64,000 nucleotides of DNA from Vreelandella olivaria (GCA_004295565.1 AP019416.1:3658001-3722000); one strand, 5' to 3'. Numbered from the stretch's first letter, positions 1 to 10,030 are shown. Notes: generated by a model not told the origin, from the letters alone. Made by a program: numbers and translations.

Positions 1-1046
1 GGTCGTGACCGGCAAACTCCACCAGCAGAATGGCTTCCGGCTTGCCGATTAGCGCTTTTCAATGACCGGACGGAATGCGGGATTCTCCAGCGACAGTTCG
101 ATCATGGTGCGGTCAACCAGCTCCACCGCCGTGGGGCCAAGTTTGACGATATGCTGGGTAAAATCCATCGCCTGGTAGAAGGTCGGGAAGTTCACCACCC
201 CAACACCTTCTGCTCGGGCAGCGGTGACAGTCTGAGTTTGATGCGTTGGCTTACCCTAGCGTACCTTCCGACCCCACCAGCAAGTGGGCCAGGTTGGCGC
301 GGTGGTCTGGCATCGGGTTCTGGCAATCGAACAGATCCAGGTTGTAGCCACCGACACGACGCAGCACTTTGGGGAAATGATCGCGAATTTCCGGGCCTAC
401 GCGCTCCGCAATCGCCCTCACCTGCTGGGCGAGGTGCTGCTCCCGCGAGCCTTGTGCGAAGCTGTCAACGAAACCAAAACTCGCCGCGCTGCCGTCAGCC
501 AATAGCGCGTCCACCCCCAGCACGTTGTGCACCATGTTACCGTAGTAGATTGACCGCGAGCCGCAGGAGTTATTGCCCGCCATACCGCCGATAGTGCACT
601 GGGCGCTGGTAGAAACATCGACTGGATACCAGAGCCCATGGGGTTTAAGCCAGGCGTTGAGATGATCCAGCACCATGCCGGGCTCGACCACCACGGTGCG
701 CGCCTCGACGTCGAACTCAACCACTTGATTAAGCCAGCGGGTGGTGTCGATCACCAGGGCTTCACCGACGGTTTGGCCACACTGGCTGGTACCCGCGCCC
801 CGGGCCAAGATCGGCACCTTGGCATCACGAGCAATATCCAACGCTATTTTCAGGTCTTGCTGATGGCGTGGAATCACCACGCCCACCGGCGTCACCTGAT
901 AAATGGAGGCGTCGGTTGCGTAGCGCCCACGGGTTGCCCGATCAAACAACACCTCTCCGCCATTTCTCGGGATAAACGCTCGGCGAACTCGCCGAGCGGT
1001 TTAATCTGGCATCACGGGACGGGTGTTGGTTCGTCAGAGACGTCAT
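1..1046 (-). CDS. FAD-linked 2-hydroxyacid oxidase, N-terminal part (runs off the window)
   Basis: Oxidises a D-2-hydroxyacid with FAD; the family includes YdiJ-like and D-lactate dehydrogenase-like proteins that also carry a C-terminal Fe-S domain. Visible here are the FAD-binding PCMH segment (ARGAGTSQCGQ, then TIGGMAGNNSCGSRS, then VGSEGTLG) and the start of the FAD-oxidase C-terminal domain (AVELVDRTMIEL, ILLVEFAGHD). Family members are usually near 1000 residues, so about two thirds lies outside the window. The start is the ATG at 1046, preceded by GGGGAG and 18 bases after the aminotransferase stop, which suggests one operon. The frame breaks near 1005 (probably twice) and near 250. The substrate cannot be read from sequence; co-location with a glyoxylate aminotransferase suggests a small hydroxyacid. 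Confidence 0.8.
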
Positions 1047-1063
1047 ATGGCTCTCCCCGTCGT

Positions 1064-2270
1064 TTAGCGCTCGCTTGGGTTAAGCGGGTTAGCCGCAAAG
1101 TAGTCCAGTGCTGCCGTCACGCCGCTGCCTTTGAGATTAACGCCGGACAGCTTCATGCCCGCTTCACAGCCCCCAGGGTGGCAATCAGCGTAAGGTCGTT
1201 GCAATCACCCAAATGACCGATCCGGAACATCTTGCCCTTGGCTTTACCCAGCCCCATGCCTAATGAGAGGTCAAAACGCTCATAGATAATCTTGCGCACC
1301 GCATCTGCATCGACACCTTCAGGCATCACCACGCCGGTCAGCACCGGCGAGTAAACGACTGGATCCAAGCACTGAATCTCAAGCCCCACGCCTCTACCGC
1401 CGCGCGAACCCCAGCGGCCCAGCGCTGGTGGCGGGCCAACACGTTGTCCATGCCTTCATCCAGCAGCATATCCAGCGCCTCATTCAGGCCGTACAACAGG
1501 TTGGTGCTGGGCGTGTAGGGCCAGTAGCCATTCTTGTTGGCTTCGAGAATTTCATCCCAAGCCCAGAAGCTTTTAGGCAGTTTGGCCTGCTGGCTGGCTT
1601 CAATCGCTTTTGGCGAAAGCGCGTTAAAGCTAATGCCCGGTGGCAGCATCAGGCCTTTTGCGAGCCGGAGACGGTGACATCAACGCCCCACTCATCATGG
1701 CGGTAGTCGGCGCTGGCCAACCCGGAAATGGTATCGACAATCAGCAGTGCCGGGTGGCCCGCGGCATCAATGGCTTTACGCACAGCGGCAATGTCGCTGG
1801 TCACGCCGGTCGAAGTCTCGTTATGCACCACACAAACCGCTTTAAGCGCGTGGTTGGTATCCTCTTTCAGGCGCGCTTCGATCATGTCCGCCTGAACACC
1901 GTGGCGCCAGCCTTCGTAGCCCGGCAAGCCCAGAAACTCAGGCTGAATATCCAACCGCAGGGCCATTTTGTGCCACAGCGTGGCGAAGTGGCCGGTCTCG
2001 AACATCAGTACCTTATCGCCCGGTGACATGGTATTGGCCAACGCCGCTTCCCAGGCACCGGTACCTGAGGCCGGGTAGATAATGACCGGATTCTCGGTGT
2101 TGAAGATTTTTGAATCTTACTGAGTAGCTCAAGACCCAGGGCACCAAACTCAGGCCCGCGATGGTCGATGGTGGGCAGGCTCATCGCCCGCAAAATACGG
2201 TCTGGCACCGGTGAAGGGCCAGGAATCTGCAAAAGTGACGGCCGGATGGGTGAAAATTAAGCTTTAACAT
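1064..2270 (-). CDS. sgaA: Serine-glyoxylate aminotransferase family protein
   Basis: A PLP enzyme of the alanine/serine-glyoxylate class V aminotransferase family, which moves an amino group from serine or alanine to glyoxylate. After correcting frames the protein is about 400 residues: N-terminal HPSGRHF then QIPGPSPVPDRILRAM, TIDHRGPEFGALGLEL, VHNETSTGV, the VDTISGLAS core, and the PLP-lysine region VSGSQK. The C-terminus reads AGMKLSGVNLKGSGV to the TAA at 1064. The ATG at 2270 is chosen because it restores the usual family N-terminus and has AGGA upstream. Frame breaks lie near 2235, 2110, 1655, 1385 and 1160. The FAD-linked oxidase follows 18 bases downstream. The glycolate oxidase locus 8 kb away would supply glyoxylate. 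The leader carries ACAACAACAAA. Confidence 0.87.
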
Positions 2271-2369
2271 GATGAGGTTCCTGTTTGTTGTTGTCAGGCT
2301 AAGCGCTAGCTCTATCGATTAGCGTTATTTAAAATGGATAATGAATGCAATTACTCACATCAAAAAGCG

Positions 2370-3549
2370 CTATTTGATGCATCCTTCAGCACGTAACGCA
2401 TCAAGCTCAGCGCCAGAGAACCCTAAGCTGTCGAGCACTTCATCGGTGTGCTGGGCAAAAGCGGCGCGGGGCTGCGAATTTGCGACGGTGTCGCTGAGAA
2501 TTTGCTGGAAATCCGATGGTTTTCATTTTGCCGATGACCGGATGCTCCATCTCCTGCACCATGCCCCGTGCTAAGTAGTGTTCATCCTGCATCGCTTGGG
2601 CGAAGTCATTGATGGGCCCGGCGGGCACTCCTGCGCTGTCACACAGTGCTAACCACTCATCGACAGTTTTATCCGCCATCAGCTCTTCCAGCAGCGCCTC
2701 CAGAGCTTCTACGTGCTGACCTCGATCCTGGTTGGTAATAAAGCGTGGGTCTTGCATGAGTTCTTCGCGCTTTAAGACATCCTGACAGAAGCGCTCCGTG
2801 CGCTGGTTGGCGCAGCCGAGCATCAAAAGCCATCGCTTGCTTTGACTGCTTGATAAGGGGCGGAGACGCGGTGGCGCCAGCCCGTTGGCCCTGGCACGGT
2901 GCCTTCAGAGAAGTAAGCCGCCGCTTCCCAGGTAAACCAGGGCAGACCACACTCGGTGATGGCGATATCGATATGCTGCCCGGCGCCGGTTTTCATCTTG
3001 TGGATACAGGCGGCAAGAATCGAATACACCGCGGTTAAGCCACCGCCAATATCGTAAACCGCGATACCGGTTTTCAGTGGGCGCTTGCCCTCCTCCCCGG
3101 TCATCGACATCAAACCTGTCATGCCCTGCGCGACCAGATCAAAGCCCCTTTGTGGCTATAGGGCCCGGTTTGGCCATAGCCTGAAATGGAGCAGTAGACG
3201 ATGCCAGGATTGATGGCTTTGATCGTGTCGTAGTCGATCTCAAGCGACTTGGTCACCCCAGGCCGGTAGTTCTCGACAATAACATCGGCATCAGCGGCCA
3301 AGCGGTAGAAGATTTGCCGCGCCCGCTCGTCTTTAAGATTGAGCGATATGCTCTTTTGTTGCGGTTAATCTGCGAAAAACAGGTCGACTCGCCGTTGACG
3401 TAAGGGCCCATTTGGCGGCTATCGTCCCCGCCGTTGAGCTTCTCGACTTTGATGACTTCGGCGCCCATATCGGCCAGCACCATGGTGCAGTAGGGGCCTG
3501 CCATAATCTGTGATACATCGAGCACTTTTATATCTTGTAGGGGAAGCAT
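2370..3549 (-). CDS. CaiB/BaiF family (class III) CoA-transferase
   Basis: Moves CoA from an acyl-CoA donor to a free organic acid. The N-terminus (LQDIKVLDVSQIMAGPYCTM, LADMGAEVIKVEK, DDSRQMGPYVNGES) and later blocks (VIVENYRPGVTKSLEIDYDT, CSISGYGQTGPY, GQHIDIAITECG, GVPAGPINDFAQAM) are typical of the family, and the length of about 393 residues fits. The catalytic aspartate should lie in the Fe-S-free dimer interface region around DIAITEC or earlier; I cannot assign it with certainty. The ATG at 3549 has AGGAGG upstream. It follows the enoyl-CoA hydratase by 37 bases, so the two probably activate and hydrate or cleave the same acid. Frame breaks near 3350, 3155 and 2825. Substrate unknown. 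Confidence 0.85.
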
Positions 3550-3586
3550 GCGCTCTCCTCCTAATGTGAAGTTTTAAACGCCAACG

Positions 3587-4391
3587 CTAGTGGCCAGACC
3601 ACTCAAAGGGCGTTTTATTGACAAACTTATCCACCGCCGCGGCGAAATCCCGACTCATGTAGCAGGTGGTTACCCAGTCGTCGCTGGCATCTGCGGGGAG
3701 TCTTCGCTGCTCTATCGCTCGGCCAATCAGTGCCTTACTGGCCTGAAGCGTCAATGGCGCGCGCTTGGCAAAGGTTTCCGCCAGCGCAGCCACTTCGGCG
3801 TAAATCGCATCAGCGTCAAACAGCTGATTTATCAGGCCCGCCGCATGGGCTTCGTCAGCACCAAACAACCGCGCCATCATCAGCGCTTCTTTAGTGCGTG
3901 CAACGCCAAGCATGTCGATCATGCGAGTAACATTGTTAATCGAAAGCGTATTGCCCAGCGTTTTGGCAATCGGCACGCCAAATTTCAGCGCTGGTGTGGC
4001 GTAGCGGAAGTCACACACCAGCGCAATCGCCGCACCGCCACCGACACAGGCGCCTTCAATCAGCGCCAGGGTTGGCTTGGGAAAGGTTTCGAGTTTGCCC
4101 ACCACACGGTCAATGCGACGCTCGTAGCCAATCGCATCTTCAGGCTTACTAAAGCCCGAAAACTGGCTGATGTCGGTACCGGCGACAAAGGCTTCTACCC
4201 ACACCGTGAAGAACCACGGCATACACAGTGTCCTCCTCGGCCAACTGATCGCAGTGCTTCTCCAGGGCGTCGTACATCTCCCAGGTCATGGCATTGCGGC
4301 TCTGAGGACGATTGAAGCCTATCCAGGCCACGCCATTGCGAACGGCGAATGTAACGCTGTCGACGAGTTGTCGTTCGTTTGTGCTGTTCAT
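3587..4391 (-). CDS. Enoyl-CoA hydratase/isomerase family protein
   Basis: Crotonase-fold protein of about 268 residues, cytoplasmic. Seen are the substrate-binding start (VAWIGFNRPQSRNAMTWEMY), the oxyanion-hole block (AFVAGTDISQFSGFSKPED), the second block (LALIEGACVGGGAAIALVCD, FGVPIAKTLGNTLS) and the C-terminal helices. The second oxyanion block carries GACVGGGAAIAL. The usual paired acidic residues of hydratases (E near 144 and 164 in rat numbering) are not both evident, so an isomerase, lyase or hydrolase activity is possible. The ATG at 4391 has AGGAG six bases upstream. Frame break near 4215. It lies between the TRAP transporter and the CoA-transferase on one strand, probably one operon with them. 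Confidence 0.85.
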
Positions 4392-4460
4392 CAGCTTCTC
4401 CTTTCTGCCGCGCGCTGCCGGACGTTAGCGCCCGACATAGCACGCTCACATGTCGCCTGG

Positions 4461-5740
4461 TTAGCCATAAACAAAATTCACTAATGCCAGCGCAAACGCG
4501 GGGATATAGGTGTTGATCATTAACACGGCGAACAGGACGGCGATAAACCACAGGTTGGTTTTAGACGTAGCCCATACATCTGACTTGGCGATTGAGCAAG
4601 ACGCAATGAGTACGCTGGCCACCGGTGGCGTTTGCTGGCCGATGGCCAGGTTCAGGGTCACGATCAAACCGAAATGGAGAGGGTCGATACCGACCTCTAT
4701 AACCAACGGCAATACAATGGGCACGACCAAGATAATCGCCGCTGCTGAATGCAGAAAAATTCCCAAAATCAGGAAGATGACATTGAGCAGCGCCAAAATA
4801 AGATATTTATTATTGGTTAGCTCGCTGATCTGCATGGCGATTTCTTGAGGTACTCGGGTTTCGGTAAGGTAGCCACCTACCACTGCGGATGCAGCCACCA
4901 ACAGCATAACCACGGCTGTTTGCACACCAGCACTTTTACAAGAATCAATAAAATTCCTGATGGTGAATTCCCGATAAACCACTGCACTGATAAAGATAGC
5001 CACACACTGCCAGCGCCGCACCTTCGGTCGCGGTAACGAAACCACCAAAGATACCGCCCAGGATGATAACGGGGATCAGCAGCGCCCAGATTGCATCTTT
5101 AAAGGCAATCCAAAGTTGCGAAACCCGGAAACGCCCTCGGAAGGGAAGTTGTTCTTGCGTGCCAGGTAGTAGCACATTGCGGCTAAGCCCATTGCGCCCA
5201 GTAAGCCTGGCAAAATACCGGCCACAAACATCTGCACCACTGACTCACCCGACATCACCGCGTAAAGAATCATCGGGATAGAGGGCGGCAGGATAATCGC
5301 CAGACTTGCAGCGGATGAAGATATAGAAGCAGCAAACTCTTTTGAGTAGCCTTTCTTGCGCATTGCAGGAATCAGAATACTGCCGATCGCCGATACACCC
5401 GCCACTGCCGACCCGGAGATTTCGGCGAAGAAAACCGAAGCGCCGATGGTCACCATCGCCAAGCCACCCTTGATGAACCCCACCATTGCCATGGCCAGGT
5501 CGATCAGGCGCCGCGAAATACTCGAGGCGTTCATAATGGCACCGGCTAAAATAAACAGCGGTATTGCGATAAGCGGGAAGTTGGTCGCCCCTCAAACATC
5601 GTCATGCCAACGGTGGGCATCGCCATGTTGCCGTATGTCATAAAGGTGGCAATGGTGCCGACCAGTGCCAAGGCAACGGCGACCGGCACGTTAATCAGAA
5701 TAAGCAGTATCAGCGCTATAAATATGTACAGTATCACCAT
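4461..5740 (-). CDS. dctM: TRAP transporter large permease (DctM family)
   Basis: Large membrane subunit of a tripartite TRAP transporter, which imports an organic anion with sodium. About 426 residues with some twelve hydrophobic segments, starting MVILYIFIALILLILINVPV. Family blocks seen: AEISGSAVAGVSAIGS, ILPPSIPMILYAVMSG, GIFGGFVTATEGAALAV, and LHSAAAIILVVPIVLP followed by GIDPLHFGLIVTLNLAIGQQ and TPPVASVL. The ATG at 5740 is 10 bases after the small permease stop, so the two are co-translated. Frame breaks near 5600, 5130 and 5010 interrupt an otherwise complete protein. Confidence 0.92.
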
Positions 5741-5749
5741 GGTAGCTAC

Positions 5750-6308
5750 TTACCCTCGCTGATGTGTGCTGACGGAGGCGACTTCTTCCGCGTCGATACC
5801 GGCTTCTTCAAGCTCATGATCAATAAAGCCTCTGCCTCGAGCGCTTTTAATCACGTCAGGCAGCCGCAGCAGTTCGGCAATGATGAACAGCACAGCTGCG
5901 ACGGGAATCGCTGAGTGAACCAGTTGCATAGAGACCCCTGGGAGGCTGACCATGCCCACGCCTTCGAGAATCAGCATGACTTGGTAGCTGGCGAGGCCCA
6001 GGAAAACAAAGAACCCGATCGTAATGGCTTCAGCTAACAGGGCAATAGGCACCCGAATAGCGGGCGGACACATGTTCAACACGCTGGGGCAGGTTATATG
6101 CGCACCTTTGCGGCTGCTAATGCGGTACCGTAGTAGGTCACCCAGGCCAGCAACGCGGCAGCTAGCTCGTCGTACCAACTGAGCGGCGAGCCCAGATAGC
6201 GGGTCACAAAACCAAGTGTCACGACGATGGCAAGCGCAATGACCAGAAAGACCACGATGGCTTCAAGAAACGCAAAATAGGCGTTCTTGAACTTTGTAAA
6301 GTACTCAT
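5750..6308 (-). CDS. dctQ: TRAP transporter small permease (DctQ family)
   Basis: Four-helix small membrane subunit of the TRAP transporter. After correction the N-terminus continues KFKNAYFAFLEAIVVFLVIA, then GFVTRYLGSPLSWYDELA, the conserved WYDE block of DctQ proteins. Further helices are VPIALLAEAITIGFFVFLGL and HSAIPVAAVLFIIAELLRLP. The C-terminal tail is acidic (HELEEAGIDAEEVAS). The ATG at 6308 has GGAGG five bases upstream. Frame breaks near 6290 and 6120. It lies between dctP and dctM, as in classic dctPQM operons. Confidence 0.88.
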
Positions 6309-6353
6309 TGAGACCTCCGAAAGGCGAGGTGCCTCGCCAAGTTGCGACGCACC

Positions 6354-7350
6354 CTAATAGAGTGGCGCTTGCTTACTGCGAAGAGCAGCCACGGCGTCAA
6401 TCATTTCCTGGCCACCATCCACTTCGTCAGCGAACTTGCTGTAGATGGTCTCAGAGGCCTCAACAAAAGCTTCGAAGTCGACTTCATTCACTTCCATGCC
6501 TTCATCGCGCATTTTTATGAGGGTTTCATCATCCAGGCGTTGGCCCTCTTCGAGTACGAAATCCTCCATCTCAACGGCCACTTCTTCGAGTACTGTCCGC
6601 ACTTCTTCCGGTAAACGATTCCAGCTAGCCCCAGCGGTCAGATAGGCAGGTGTATATACGTGATTAGAGATAGAGAGGTAGTCTTGAACTTCATGAAAGC
6701 GCGAGGAGTAGGTTTTGGATGAAGGGGTTTTCCTGGCCGTCCATTGCGCCTGTCTGCAGGGCAACAAACACTTCCGACAGCGACATTGGCGAGGGTGCCG
6801 CGCCGTAGCTACGGAACATATCGATACGCCATGTGCCGCCTGGAACCCGCAGCTTTATACCTGCGAGATCTTCTGGCGTAACGATCGGCCGCTTGTTGTT
6901 AGTAATCTGGCGAAAGCCGTTTTCCCACACACCAATAATTTTAAATCCACGCGCCTCGGCAGCGTCATAAAGTGGGCCACGAACGATCTCTTCACGCACG
7001 CGCTTCATATGCTCGCGGTCTTCGATCAAGTATGGCATTTCGAACAGCGCAAACTGAGCGGATTCCGAGCTCATCACCGTCGACGGCAGCGAGAGATCCA
7101 AAGAGCCTAAACGTAGGCGACGCATCATCGACTCGTCGCCACCCAGCTGGCTGTTGCCATAGACGTTCACTTCGGCAACGCCCTCCAGGCGTTCATTAGC
7201 GAGTTCGGCAAAGCGGTTTGCACTAATTTCAAATAGTGAGCCAGGGCCGCCCACATGGCCAAGTCGAATTTCAGTGTTTGCGTTGGCCGCAGCGGCCTGC
7301 AAACAAAAGGTCACAACGACCGTTGCGAGTGCTGTTTTGAGCAATTTCAT
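6354..7350 (-). CDS. dctP: TRAP transporter periplasmic solute-binding protein (DctP family)
   Basis: Periplasmic receptor of the TRAP system, about 331 residues. The N-terminus is a signal peptide (MKLLKTALATVVVTFCLQAA, cleavage probably after ANA). The mature part starts TEIRLGHVGGPGS. The ligand-clamping arginine of the family is in GIKLRVPGG, and the hallmark QTGAMDGQENP follows; a carboxylate ligand is therefore likely. The ATG at 7350 has GGAG seven bases upstream; the in-frame codons before it are leader. The frame breaks near 6715. The leader has AACAACAACAAA at 7371-7382 and a TTGAATTCA element at 7496-7509. It is the first gene of the dctPQM-hydratase-CoA-transferase run. Confidence 0.93.
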
Positions 7351-7495
7351 AGTGAACTCCAGGTAACGCATTTGTTGTTGTTAGCACTGTCGCCACCGTG
7401 GCTTTGCCACCCGATGGCACCTGCAAAGGAGACGCCTGAGCAGGCCTGCTTATTATTGATGGGCACTTACTCCAGGGATCCTCTTCCACTTCAAT

Positions 7496-7509
7496 TTGAA
7501 TTCAAAATT
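7496..7509. promoter_or_regulatory. Candidate operator TTGAATTCAAAATT upstream of dctP
   Basis: Matches the element at 8179-8192 at 13 of 14 bases. It lies about 145 bases upstream of the dctP start, followed by a partial direct repeat (ATTCAAAATTC). Candidate binding site for the GntR/FCD protein at 8313-8994. Confidence 0.4.
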
Positions 7510-7599
7510 CAAAATTAGGTATTAAACTTTCGTCTCGTCGCACAAATTGTTTTTCAAGCAGCTGATTCTTAAAGAAGTTATTAAAACGTTGCGATAAAT

Positions 7600-7634
7600 A
7601 AAAACGGGCAGTGGCTGAATAAGCCATCTGCCCG
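7600..7634 (-). terminator. Rho-independent terminator of the GlcG/HbpS-like gene
   Basis: Stem CGGGCAG-TGGCT pairs with AGCCA-CTGCCCG around a five-base loop, with one bulged base. On the minus strand it is followed by CGTTTTTATTT. It lies 20 bases after the stop at 7654, so that gene appears to be a separate transcript from dctP. The rest of 7351-7653 holds the dctP leader and promoter area but no gene. Confidence 0.85.
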
Positions 7635-7653
7635 CTTTAATCGGCACTTCCGC

Positions 7654-8120
7654 TCATTTCCTAGTTCGGTTCAAGCCCCAGTGCAAACCGGCCAACTCAA
7701 TACCCGCGATGGCTGCCTGCTGATCCTCCTCTGACGAAGCGCCACTAACCCCACTGCACCAATCAAGCAGTTTTGTTCATTAAGAATGGGCACCCCGCCG
7801 GCCACTGCCACAAAATGTCCTTGGGAGGCTGCTGCAACACTGGCAACAAACGCTGTGCGCTCAGCGTTACGTGCGCCAATCACCCCACTGGCAATGCCTA
7901 TGCCCAGAGCGGCGTAGGCCTTACCCTGGGCAACGGGGAAACGCAACGGAGCACAGCCATCTTCGCGCTCAGCGGCAACCAAGTTCCCGCCGCCGTCCAG
8001 CACGACGATCGTCAGCGGCGGCAACCCCAAATCGCGTGCTTGTTGCATGGCGCCATCGACTATCTTCCTACTCTGCTCTCTGGCGAGCTGCACGCTGCAA
8101 TGAAATACTTGTCCGGCCAT
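7654..8120 (-). CDS. GlcG/HbpS-like heme-binding family protein
   Basis: Small cytoplasmic-type protein of about 155 residues in the GlcG/HbpS (DUF336) family; some members bind heme or cobalamin, and the role next to catabolic genes is usually undefined. Seen are LTIVVLDGGGNLVAAEREDG, APLRFPVAQGKAYAALGIG, VAVAGGVPIL and, after a frame break near 7745, VSGASSEEDQQAAIAGIELA, which is the usual family end. The ATG at 8120 has GGAG upstream and ACAACAACAAA before that. It is divergent from the GntR regulator at 8313. A second member, glcG, is at 14012-14416, so the window holds two paralogues, each next to a hydroxyacid oxidase locus. Confidence 0.85.
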
Positions 8121-8178
8121 CGGTTTCTCCTTTGTTGTTGTCGTAGGCGGTGGTTGGCAAAATGCCACCAAAGGAATA

Positions 8179-8192
8179 TTGAATTCATAATT
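8179..8192. promoter_or_regulatory. Candidate operator TTGAATTCATAATT
   Basis: A 14-base element between the divergent GlcG-like and GntR genes. It matches 13 of 14 bases of TTGAATTCAAAATT at 7496-7509 upstream of dctP. Its core TTGAATTCA is nearly palindromic. Shared placement upstream of two genes beside a GntR regulator suggests an operator for that regulator. This is inference; AT-rich sequence could match by chance. Confidence 0.4.
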
Positions 8193-8312
8193 ACTTTTGC
8201 AGATCATATAAACAATAGCCACTATACGAATATGGCATCGTGCTCAAATCGATCCAGGTGGTCTGGTTAGCTTGGCAGTAAACCGAGCGCACCACTGACA
8301 AGGAACTGACTC

Positions 8313-8994
8313 ATGACAAAAATACTGCAACGTAATTTATATCGTGAAGTGGCCGATAGAATTGGCGACCTGATTGAGCACGGCGAGCTTGCCCCCGGTG
8401 AGCGCATCTCTGAAAAGCAGCTGTGTGACCGCTTTGGCGTATCGCGCACCCGCTACGCGAAGCACTAAAAGTGCTTGCCACCGAAGGGCTAATCGAGCTG
8501 CTTCCCAATCGAGGTGCACGGGTGGTGCGGCTGACGCTCAAGAACGTTAAAGACACTTATGACCTGATGGCCGCGCTGGAAGGCCTGTCGGGTGAACTTG
8601 CCTGTCAGCATATTAGCGACGCTGAAATTGCTGCCATTCGGCAACTGCACAATACGATGCTAGTACACTATCGCAACCGCGATTTGATGCCTTATTTCCA
8701 GGTTAATAGGCAAATTCACGAAAGCATCTTGGCCGCGTCTAATAACGATGTACTGCAAGAAATGTATAGTAATTTAAGCCAGCGTGTTAAACGCGTCCGT
8801 TACTCAAACAGATGACCGAACGCTACTGGAGCCAAGCGGTAAAAGACCACGAAAATATGATGGCGGCACTTGAGAAACGCGATAGCCAATTGCTGGGCCA
8901 AATTCTCCGTGACCATCTATGCAACAAGATTGAAGTGGCCACCTTGGCGGGCGTGATCGATACGGAAGACGATAAGAGTGTGGCCAATAGCTAA
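8313..8994 (+). CDS. GntR family transcriptional regulator, FCD type
   Basis: DNA-binding regulator of about 227 residues. The N-terminal winged helix reads NLYREVADRIGDLIEHGELA, PGERISEKQLCDRFGVSRT, EALKVLATEGLIELLPNRGA. The FCD ligand domain follows (DTYDLMAALEGLSGELACQH, VNRQIHESILAASNN, YWSQAVKDHENMMAALEKRD), including the metal-binding type histidines. FCD regulators usually sense a small organic acid. The ATG at 8313 follows AAGGA. Frame breaks near 8455 and 8810. It is divergent from the GlcG-like gene and close to the TRAP operon, so local control of that operon is likely but not shown. It is distinct from the glcC homologue that converges on it. Confidence 0.88.
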
Positions 8995-8998
8995 TCAG

Positions 8999-9776
8999 CT
9001 ACTGCCACTCTTCAAGACGCATGGAGGAGCGCTCTAGCCGTTCGTGCTCCTCCTCCAAATCCCGCAGCAGTTGGGTAATGCTGGTGAGGTGCTCCAGCGC
9101 CACCTGTTCGGCCTGCTCCGGCTCGCCGTTGACGACTGCCTCATGCAACTTCGCATGCTGCTGATTGATCATCGCTCTGGGCGCTGGCAAGTGATAAAGA
9201 TGTTTGACCGAGGCAAATACCGAGCTAAGCAGTAGATCGGTCAGGCTCTGCAGCGTATGCACCAACACCGGGTTGTGGGACGCCTGGGAAACCGCCAGAT
9301 GAAAGGCGTGATCCAGCCGCGCCAATCGCTCGACATCAATGGTCTCTGCGCTTTCCGCGTAGTCAGCCATTTCACGATAGCGCCGGGTGATCAGCACCCG
9401 GTCGGCGGAGGTGCCGCGGCTCGCGGCTAACCGCGCCGACTCCCCCTTCCAGCAGCGCGCGTACCTCTAGCAGATCAAACAGCGTACGTGGGTGGTCTTT
9501 AAACAGGTGCATCAACGGGCTCTGGTTGCCCACCGGCAAAAGCGTGGCGACCGTCGAGCCATGGCCCTGGCGGGTATCGATAATTCCTTTACTGCGCAGA
9601 ATTCTCAACCCCTCGCGCAGCGAGCCGTAGACGCCCAGCCGATCGCACAGCCGCCGCTCAGAAGGAAGTAGCTGGCCGGGGCGAAAAACACCATCAAGAA
9701 TCAGCCGCTCCAGCCGGGTGGCCACGTGTTCGGGCATTCGCTGTCCGGGTGTCAATACTTGATTCTCCGCAGGCAT
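8999..9776 (-). CDS. glcC: Glycolate-responsive GntR family regulator
   Basis: FadR/GlcC-type regulator, about 257 residues. The winged helix reads VATRLERLILDGVFRPGQLL, PSERRLCDRLGV, SLREGLRILRSKGIIDTRQG, very close to E. coli GlcC in pattern. The FCD domain follows (RTLFDLLEVRALLEGG, RLARLDHAFHLAVSQASHN, HAKLHEAVVNGEPEQAE). The ATG at 9776 is used. One frame break near 9425. It is divergent from glcD across 254 bases that hold the palindrome TGGTCTGACCA, so it most likely controls the glycolate genes. Confidence 0.86.
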
Positions 9777-9872
9777 GACGGTCACTCTCGCTAAACAGTT
9801 TTGCCAGCTTGCCACTACTCGCAGTAGAAGACATCTCTGTTTCGCTTCTATATGACAGGGTCGACTAATTAC

Positions 9873-9883
9873 TGGTCTGACCA
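9873..9883. promoter_or_regulatory. GntR/FadR-type operator TGGTCTGACCA
   Basis: Perfect 11-base palindrome (with its centre base) in the glcC-glcD intergenic region; the surrounding bases ACTGGTCTGACCAAT extend the symmetry. The TGGTC-n-GACCA form is the known class of site for FadR-subfamily regulators such as LldR, PdhR and GlcC. It is 93 bases upstream of the glcC start and 148 upstream of glcD. Confidence 0.65.
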
Positions 9884-9906
9884 ATGCACCACGATCTGGA
9901 CAGACG

Positions 9907-9929
9907 GACAAAAAAGGCCCAAATTGGGC
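9907..9929 (-). terminator. Terminator-like hairpin between glcC and glcD
   Basis: GGCCCAAATTGGGCC is a nearly perfect inverted repeat, followed on the minus strand by TTTTTTG. It would stop minus-strand transcription just upstream of the glcC operator. It could insulate the divergent genes or act in the glcC leader if glcC starts to its right. Confidence 0.55.
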
Positions 9930-10030
9930 CATGCCTTTAACGAACGCTTTATGAAGTAGGTTGCGTGCAGAATAGGCCCATAGACCGTTTCAGCATTTAC
10001 CTTTAATGATAATAAGCATGGGATGTCGTG

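Noticed and set aside
1-9000. True pseudogenes in the accessory island
   Set aside because: The frame breaks are as frequent in housekeeping genes across the window, so decay of this island is not supported.
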